Virus record (IMG/VR): IMGVR_UViG_3300049629_000025
Location: 1-37,229 of that record
Reading direction: 5' to 3' (one strand)
Source of the DNA: a virus
DNA: 37,229 nucleotides
Made by a program: the position numbers and the translations under genes. The notes below the pieces were generated by a model. That model had not been told where the DNA came from. It made no database searches and saw only the letters and a program-made list of their open reading frames with translations. Numbering within the stretch: the first letter of the stretch is position 1; each line of letters starts with the position of its first letter. This document shows positions 31,852 through 37,229 of the stretch, piece by piece.

Positions 31852-31853
31852 GT

Positions 31854-31861
31854 TATTTATC
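31854..31861 (-). promoter_or_regulatory. Second late-promoter-like octamer (GATAAATA)
   Basis: GATAAATA matches the relaxed form NATAAATA and lies ten bases upstream of the perfect octamer, overlapping the stop codon of the DUF4815 gene. It may be a tandem promoter or chance in AT-rich spacer. Confidence 0.45.
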
Positions 31862-34800
31862 AAAGCAACGACAAGAGGTTAGACAAGCTTACGCCACCAG
31901 CTATAAACTGTAGCAAACGATTTCTAGTTGCATCAACTGTTGTGGTGACAGTAGTAGTATTACTTGCGGCAGTCAAACCTATTGTTCCTGAAACTCTTTG
32001 TGCTTCGGTCAAACTTTGTTGCGCTGTTGCTGCAACTGAGCTTTGAACTGTTTGAGTGTCTCCTGTACTCCAAGAAGTAGTAGTTGTTGATGGTCCAATA
32101 ATTGGCGTTGAGCTTACTAATCTACCCCAAGAATCATAAACTAGACTTGATGCAGTTCCTGTGATTACCGTGGTTCTAGAAACGTCTGTTCTAGTTCTCC
32201 AATCACCCCATAGAGTGCCGAAAGGACTTGCAGCGAATTCTCTCCATGGTGCAGTCATATCAACTGTCATATTAACTGACGCTGTTTGGTTGGTGTCAAT
32301 GTTATTATCATATGAAGGTATTAATTGCGCCTGACCGTTCCAAGCGTATGCAACTAATGCAGAAGAACGATATTTGGTTGCAAATCTTTGTGATATGAAT
32401 GACACAGAATCATACTGAAGTGTTATCAATCTACCAGTTTGAACAACATTTGAAGAAGCTGCAGAATTGAAACGAATATTAACAATTTCTCTTGTGATTC
32501 TTGGTCTTGCTACACCAATATCAGAATCAATTGCAATAGCAAATTCTGGATTAGATACATCACTTAGACCGAAATCAGTAAACGGATCAACGAAGATACC
32601 ATTTTTGAATCTATCAAGACCATAACTATCTGTTACAGTTAGATCCTTGGCCTTTTTTTCTAATAGAGAAAGCTGTGCATAATACTCTAGATTTGTAATT
32701 CTGTTATCTAGGGTGCCAATATCCTTCATGGTATATCTGCGATTAGTTACAAGGCTACTGGTTACAGCAGTAGAAGTATCTCTAATTAGATTTACAGCGT
32801 TCTGATTGATTGACTGGAATTCATCAATCTGGTCACCAGAAAGAGAAGGATAAGCAGGAACATTTAATACAGCCAAAGCCATTGCATTTTCTGGATACAA
32901 CGGAGTCTGTGGGCTGATACTTGATACGCCTTCCTTTACTTTCAAAGTGTTTTCTGGTGTCATTAACAACAGATCTTTTCTTGGCAAATACATGGTATAG
33001 TCAGCTTCTAGATTCTTACCATATGTTGGGAAATTCAACCCATCAATTGGTATATTAAGAGAAACTGTTGAAGAAGGATTCAAAGTTGCATAAGAAACCG
33101 CAGTATTAATCAATGCAGCGTTTGATAGGTTTGTGATAATACCAGTATCGTTAGCTGTGATAGCACAAGGTGTTCTGAAATCTACAACATCTCTTAGATA
33201 AATTCTAGAACCAGTAGAAGCCACATAAAGCGGAATGTCTTTAGTTTGGATGGCGCTTGTATTAGCTGTATTAGCATCGTCAACGGGATAAGATTCAACA
33301 GTGAAGAATCCAACGCCAGCCGAAGTGTTAGCAGCAAAATAATCAAGTTCGACCAATAGATATGGGTAGCTAGACTGACTATAACTAGATTTAGCGTAAA
33401 TATAAGCTAGACCGTAATGAGTGTCTTGCTGACCTGTATCATAACTGAAATTGGATGTTAGATCTACAGCAATGATACCATTAGCGTTTGTAAAGCTAGT
33501 AGTTGCTGAACCGTAAATTTTACGAACTCTATGAACGTCGCTGTAACCAAGGCACCATGGGCCCTTTGGATTTGTTGCAGTGTTTATCTTTACGTATCTA
33601 TTTTTACGTATGGCCTTTGAGGCTGGGTTAGCAACAGTTCTCTGCATATTGAACGAAACTTCTACGCCTACTGTGGCGCTTGGGAATTCGCCAGAGTAAA
33701 CATTGAAAGAAGTTGTATTTGTTACAGTAACGTATGCGTTTGGACCAACAGTTGATCTTGCAATCTGAAGAACTTTGCCCTTTGGATATCTCTTGTAATA
33801 AGTTTGACCAGCAGCATTTGCACCGAATGCAGCATCAACGTTAAGGAATGTAGCATTAGTTACACTTGTTACAGTTCTTACATCACTGGCACCAACTCTA
33901 ATATTATCTCCTGGCTTGAAGTTTGTAGTAAAGGTAGTGCTAGAACCAACAACGTTTGTTGAGGTATTATATACTGTTACATTACCAGTTAGCGCAGAAG
34001 AATCTGCATTAGCTGAGAATGTAACAACAATTTCAGAAGCAGAAGAATCGGATAGAGTTGTATTTGAACCGTATGTTAATATGTCAGAACCACCAGCCTG
34101 AGAACCAGGAGCTCTAACAACAATCAGACCAGTACTCAACATTTGACATGAAGAGTTTGTGGTTCTATATGTGTAATCAGTGTTGATATTATTTCCAGCG
34201 TCTCTTAGGTTCTTAATACCAGGAACGCCGAAACTATAAAGTTGCATCTTATTCTGAGAATCAACAGTGCCATTAGAGACAACGTCGCCAACAGCCTTAT
34301 TAGTTCCATCGTAATATATTGATTTGATCTGATTGATGCTGTATCCGCTCAATAGCTGAACATCAAATACATGTAACAAATATTCTGCAGAAGCAGAACC
34401 AACAACGCCTGCATTATATGTGAAACATCTAGCTTTAGCTGTCCCAATGTATGTTCCAGCTGGTGATACTGAAGAATAGGTTCTGTTTGTGACAGCTTGT
34501 TGAGCGGCAGAATATAATTTTACTGTCTGTGCTTTGTCTGTCAAAAATGTTCCTGCAACTTCTTTAAGAGCAAAGAAGCTACCATAATTGAAACTTATTA
34601 TCTGTGATTTGTTAACGGTAGTGTCAACACCACGGCGCATATTAATATGAGCAGATTTTAATAGCTCAACTCTGTTACCCTGAGCATATCCTATGCCGGG
34701 GCTTACTCTGGCAAGAACATTATTAGAACTTGATGGAGCAATTTCGTTTCCAAGAACTGATGTTAGCGTATCAATGGTAAAGTTTTTAACAATATAGTTA

Positions 34801-35747
34801 CCTGATTCTTCGTATGTTCTAGTGGCTAGAATATCACCAACAATAGAATAAACATTGACTGATGGATTTACTTTGGCAACCAAAGATCCATAATTGTAGA
34901 AAGCAATAGGGTTAAAATCTTCAGTTAATGATGCTTGTTCTTGTGATAGAGAAACTAGTTTTGGAACCAGTTTTAATCTATGAGCTCCAGGCGCATTTTC
35001 ATTAGGATAACCAAGAGCGTTGTCTAGCAGACTAGTATCTTGGGTTTCAGTAACAATTTGTTCCACTAGAGTGAAACCAACTACGTTATTAGAAGCGTAT
35101 GTATTGAAGTTGTTAACTAGGCCAAAAGTTTCTTCAGGAACTTTAATAAAGAAACCATTAATAAAGATAATACCATTACTGCAAGTAATACCATGAGCCT
35201 CGCCAGAAGTATATGTGTCAGTAAGAACGTTTGCCCAAGTATATACATTAGCAAGAGAAACATTACCTTGCGGTGTAACCTGATGAAAAGTAAGAAGTTC
35301 TCCATTAGAGAATACAGTCTCTCCGCCTTCGCCAGTATCAAGATACTTTAGATAAAGGATATTATTGTCTGGATAATTGCTAGAAAAACCAGCATTAGCA
35401 TAAAGAACCTTGGCGGTCAAATTACTTGTAACACTGGTTGCAATCGCATTGATATATTCTGTAACGTCTAGGGTTGCTGTATTAGCAGAACCGTTTGAAG
35501 CAAAATCCATTAGACGAATATAAGGAACTTTTGGAAGATCTGTTACAGTACAACCTTTAACGACGTCTCCGCTTCTCCAAGCCCAGCTACCAAATGTTTC
35601 AATCTGATTCTGTAAAATAGTCTGTAGTTGTGTCAATTCTCTCGCTTGAACAGCAACAGAAGGACGAAACATAATACGATGATAATTTTTATCTACATTA
35701 TAATCGTCGTAATATGGAGCTACGTTAAAATCAGTCTTTAATGGCAT
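31860..35747 (-). CDS. DUF4815-type baseplate/tail structural protein, 1295 residues
   Basis: The N-terminus is highly characteristic: DFNVAPYYDDYNVDKNYHRI, then MFRPSVAVQARELTQLQTIL, QNQIETFGSWAWRSGDVVKG (about residues 5-65). This is the DUF4815 signature of large structural proteins encoded next to baseplate genes in cyanophage-like and rhizobial T4 relatives. Other parts include GEAHGITCSNGIIFINGFFI, a long beta-rich middle, one copy of the module VVGSSTTFTTNFKPGDNIRV (about residues 595-620) also found twice in the 911-residue protein, and LPRKDLLLMTP, which is common in this family. The C-terminus is Ser/Thr-rich with WGDWRTRTDVSRT. It lies between gp8 and the 911-residue gene, in the place of T4 genes 9-11. 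Baseplate location is inferred. Confidence 0.9.
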   Translation of the reverse strand: MPLKTDFNVAPYYDDYNVDKNYHRIMFRPSVAVQARELTQLQTILQNQIETFGSWAWRSGDVVKGCTVTDLPKVPYIRLMDFASNGSANTATLDVTEYINAIATSVTSNLTAKVLYANAGFSSNYPDNNILYLKYLDTGEGGETVFSNGELLTFHQVTPQGNVSLANVYTWANVLTDTYTSGEAHGITCSNGIIFINGFFIKVPEETFGLVNNFNTYASNNVVGFTLVEQIVTETQDTSLLDNALGYPNENAPGAHRLKLVPKLVSLSQEQASLTEDFNPIAFYNYGSLVAKVNPSVNVYSIVGDILATRTYEESGNYIVKNFTIDTLTSVLGNEIAPSSSNNVLARVSPGIGYAQGNRVELLKSAHINMRRGVDTTVNKSQIISFNYGSFFALKEVAGTFLTDKAQTVKLYSAAQQAVTNRTYSSVSPAGTYIGTAKARCFTYNAGVVGSASAEYLLHVFDVQLLSGYSINQIKSIYYDGTNKAVGDVVSNGTVDSQNKMQLYSFGVPGIKNLRDAGNNINTDYTYRTTNSSCQMLSTGLIVVRAPGSQAGGSDILTYGSNTTLSDSSASEIVVTFSANADSSALTGNVTVYNTSTNVVGSSTTFTTNFKPGDNIRVGASDVRTVTSVTNATFLNVDAAFGANAAGQTYYKRYPKGKVLQIARSTVGPNAYVTVTNTTSFNVYSGEFPSATVGVEVSFNMQRTVANPASKAIRKNRYVKINTATNPKGPWCLGYSDVHRVRKIYGSATTSFTNANGIIAVDLTSNFSYDTGQQDTHYGLAYIYAKSSYSQSSYPYLLVELDYFAANTSAGVGFFTVESYPVDDANTANTSAIQTKDIPLYVASTGSRIYLRDVVDFRTPCAITANDTGIITNLSNAALINTAVSYATLNPSSTVSLNIPIDGLNFPTYGKNLEADYTMYLPRKDLLLMTPENTLKVKEGVSSISPQTPLYPENAMALAVLNVPAYPSLSGDQIDEFQSINQNAVNLIRDTSTAVTSSLVTNRRYTMKDIGTLDNRITNLEYYAQLSLLEKKAKDLTVTDSYGLDRFKNGIFVDPFTDFGLSDVSNPEFAIAIDSDIGVARPRITREIVNIRFNSAASSNVVQTGRLITLQYDSVSFISQRFATKYRSSALVAYAWNGQAQLIPSYDNNIDTNQTASVNMTVDMTAPWREFAASPFGTLWGDWRTRTDVSRTTVITGTASSLVYDSWGRLVSSTPIIGPSTTTTSWSTGDTQTVQSSVAATAQQSLTEAQRVSGTIGLTAASNTTTVTTTVDATRNRLLQFIAGGVSLSNLLSLL

Positions 35748-35762
35748 TATAAGTTCCTGTTA

Positions 35763-37229
35763 TTAAATCTCAATAACCAGCTTAAAAGATTCTGTTTGAG
35801 AATTGGATCTATTTACGTTATTTATATCTTGGACGTATAACGGTTTTATGTCTTTGGCGTAAATAGAGCCATTATCAATAATGTCTATCTCAGAGCTTAT
35901 AGAAGAATCGCTAGATAAAACATATTCCCCGTTTGTGAAAGTTTTGTCGCCTACGACCTTTATTCTTGACGTATTGGCAAAGGCTACGATGCCATAAGCA
36001 TTACTAGTGTTTCCATAAACTCTATCTCCAACAGTGAACGAGACCGGATTCAATAGATTTGCGTCTAAAGTTTGACTAAATGTTGCAGAGGTATAGGCAA
36101 CATTACTTTTGGCACCGTTAGCATATAGTCCATATGGATTTTTAATTATACCAACCTTGTTATACAAGATATTATCAGGAATAGTGCTGATCTCACTATT
36201 AGCAAAATGAAAATTGATACCTAATGCTTTTACATTTAGTTCTGAAACTGGGTCGGAACCATGTCCTCCTGGAGGAGGAACAATAGCATAAACATTAACA
36301 CCAGAACCAACAGAAGATGTAATATATACATTAGCCCAAGAAACATCAGCGCCAATATCAAGCATTACAATATCGCTGATAGAATTAGTGGAAGTATTTA
36401 CTAAACTATAAGCGGAAGGTTGTGTGCCTCCATCAGTAACAAACACAACTCTTGGGGAAATTTTATATTGTGTTGCTTCTGGGACGATATTGGTTGTATT
36501 AGCCTCGCCGTCTAAGTATATCCATTTACCTACACTATTAGAAACATAGTTTGAAATCTGGAATATCTGAGAAGTAGTTGCTGTAGTATTATAGATATAA
36601 ATTGCACTATTAGTATAAAACCCAGAAGCATTACTTGCAGTGTTACCAACCTGAACAACAGTACTATTGGCAGAAAGAATGATTCCATCATGATAAGTGG
36701 AATATCCAGAACCAGCGTTTGATATAACTACTTTTTCTACACCACAGTAAACATTAGCATATAAAGAAGTTACACTATTTGCATATACTGGAGCATAATC
36801 GTTTGTAGAAAACATCTTATAAACTCTATATGGAACAGAGGTGATGTATTTCCAAACATATCCATCAGATGTTTCGAAAGAAGTTACTTGTGGTATAGAA
36901 GGTTTTACAGTAGAAGGGGAATTGTTAGCATTATCGATGCATTTATAAATGTCATAAGAACCGCCAGTATAATCTGGAGTGGATATTACATAAAATTTAT
37001 TATTAGAATATAGATTTGCATCGTTGTTATCATACATTCTATAAACAACACCATTGGCCCAAATATTATTATCTATCAAAGGTGCAAAATTTGATATTAT
37101 TAATTTTTTACCAAACAACATTAACCAATCTGATTCAAATTGGGTGTTATAATCGTCAGCAGTAGTGTTAGAAAGCGGTCCAACTCTTTCTATAGGATTA
37201 GAAGCGACAGCGTAATAATATGAAGTGTT
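35763..37229 (-). CDS. gp8: Baseplate wedge protein gp8 (5' end outside window)
   Basis: The reading frame stays open from the stop at 35763 to the right edge, giving 488 residues and no true start. The first visible residues are YYYAVASNPIERVGPLSN followed by DDYNTQFESDWLMLFGKKL; the internal ATG at 37121 is therefore not the start. Diagnostic gp8 features are WANGVVYRMYDNND, FYVISTPDYTGGSYDIYKCI, DNANNSPSTVKP, TSDGYVWKYITSVPYRVYKM and, later, ALGINFHFANSEISTIPDNI with YNKVGIIKNPYG. gp8 forms part of the baseplate wedge in T4 and relatives. T4 gp8 is 334 residues, but marine homologues are longer, with inserted beta domains as here (about residues 150-330 of the visible part). A perfect late promoter for the next gene lies in its 3' end. 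Confidence 0.92.
   Translation of the reverse strand, partial: NTSYYYAVASNPIERVGPLSNTTADDYNTQFESDWLMLFGKKLIISNFAPLIDNNIWANGVVYRMYDNNDANLYSNNKFYVISTPDYTGGSYDIYKCIDNANNSPSTVKPSIPQVTSFETSDGYVWKYITSVPYRVYKMFSTNDYAPVYANSVTSLYANVYCGVEKVVISNAGSGYSTYHDGIILSANSTVVQVGNTASNASGFYTNSAIYIYNTTATTSQIFQISNYVSNSVGKWIYLDGEANTTNIVPEATQYKISPRVVFVTDGGTQPSAYSLVNTSTNSISDIVMLDIGADVSWANVYITSSVGSGVNVYAIVPPPGGHGSDPVSELNVKALGINFHFANSEISTIPDNILYNKVGIIKNPYGLYANGAKSNVAYTSATFSQTLDANLLNPVSFTVGDRVYGNTSNAYGIVAFANTSRIKVVGDKTFTNGEYVLSSDSSISSEIDIIDNGSIYAKDIKPLYVQDINNVNRSNSQTESFKLVIEI
35819..35826 (-). promoter_or_regulatory. T4-type late promoter inside the 3' end of gp8 (TATAAATA)
   Basis: This is a perfect TATAAATA on the minus strand, within the codons for DINNV near the end of gp8 and 72 bases before the DUF4815 ATG at 35747. 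The gap between the genes itself is only 15 bases. Confidence 0.65.

Noticed and set aside
37119-37121. ATG at 37121 as the start of gp8
   Set aside because: The frame continues open to the right edge with typical gp8 N-terminal sequence (YYYAVASNPIERVGPLSN), so this Met is internal.

Overview
The window is the late structural region of a T4-like (contractile-tailed, myovirus-morphology) phage genome. Every gene I can support, 29 in all, lies on the minus strand, so transcription runs from base 37229 towards base 1. Genes are packed with TAATG or ATGA overlaps or gaps of a few bases, and no gene-free stretch exceeds about 120 bases. The T4 gene order 13-14-15-16-17-18-19 is intact. The baseplate and fibre genes are not those of T4 itself. 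They resemble the marine (cyanophage-like) and rhizobial T4 relatives: a DUF4815-type protein, a large partner protein beside it, and many small tail-associated open frames. The host cannot be read from the sequence; a Gram-negative bacterium is the most that can be inferred.

In transcription order: (1) 37229-29085 holds the baseplate part: gp8 wedge protein (5' end outside the window), a 1295-residue DUF4815-type structural protein, and a 911-residue structural protein that starts at TTG and carries nine consecutive prolines. (2) 29081-8037 is a fibre region of about 21 kb. It holds five long repetitive Asn/Thr/Ser/Gly-rich proteins (1216, 511, 1380, 1216 and 777 residues). Between and around them are about a dozen small genes: a coiled-coil protein, small beta-rich proteins, and probable assembly helpers. 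The last fibre ends in a peptidase-S74 self-cleaving chaperone domain and is followed at once by a polyglycine protein of the kind found at tail-fibre tips. (3) 8035-7571 is a small probable fibre-associated protein. (4) 7543-1 is the neck, packaging and tail module: gp13, gp14, gp15, small terminase gp16, large terminase gp17, sheath gp18, and the beginning of tube gp19, which runs off the left edge.

Regulation looks T4-like. Octamers matching the T4 late promoter (TATAAATA) or the relaxed form NATAAATA stand on the minus strand 20-80 bases before gp19, gp18, the 119-residue gene, the 1216-residue fibre at 18349, the 511-residue fibre, the 911-residue protein and the DUF4815 gene, with weaker versions before gp13 and the S74 fibre. 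A strong hairpin at 11171-11193, just before one of these, looks like a terminator-promoter junction.

The feature most worth a second look is the fibre region. The long fibres share the same short repeat families (16-, 23-, 26-, 71- and 80-residue periods), some with exact DNA repeats of 48-69 bases. The 777-residue and 1216-residue fibres also share colinear, nearly identical DNA. This is a substrate for recombinational re-lengthening and domain exchange of host-recognition proteins. I see no reverse transcriptase, integrase, invertase, CRISPR array, tRNA or rRNA.
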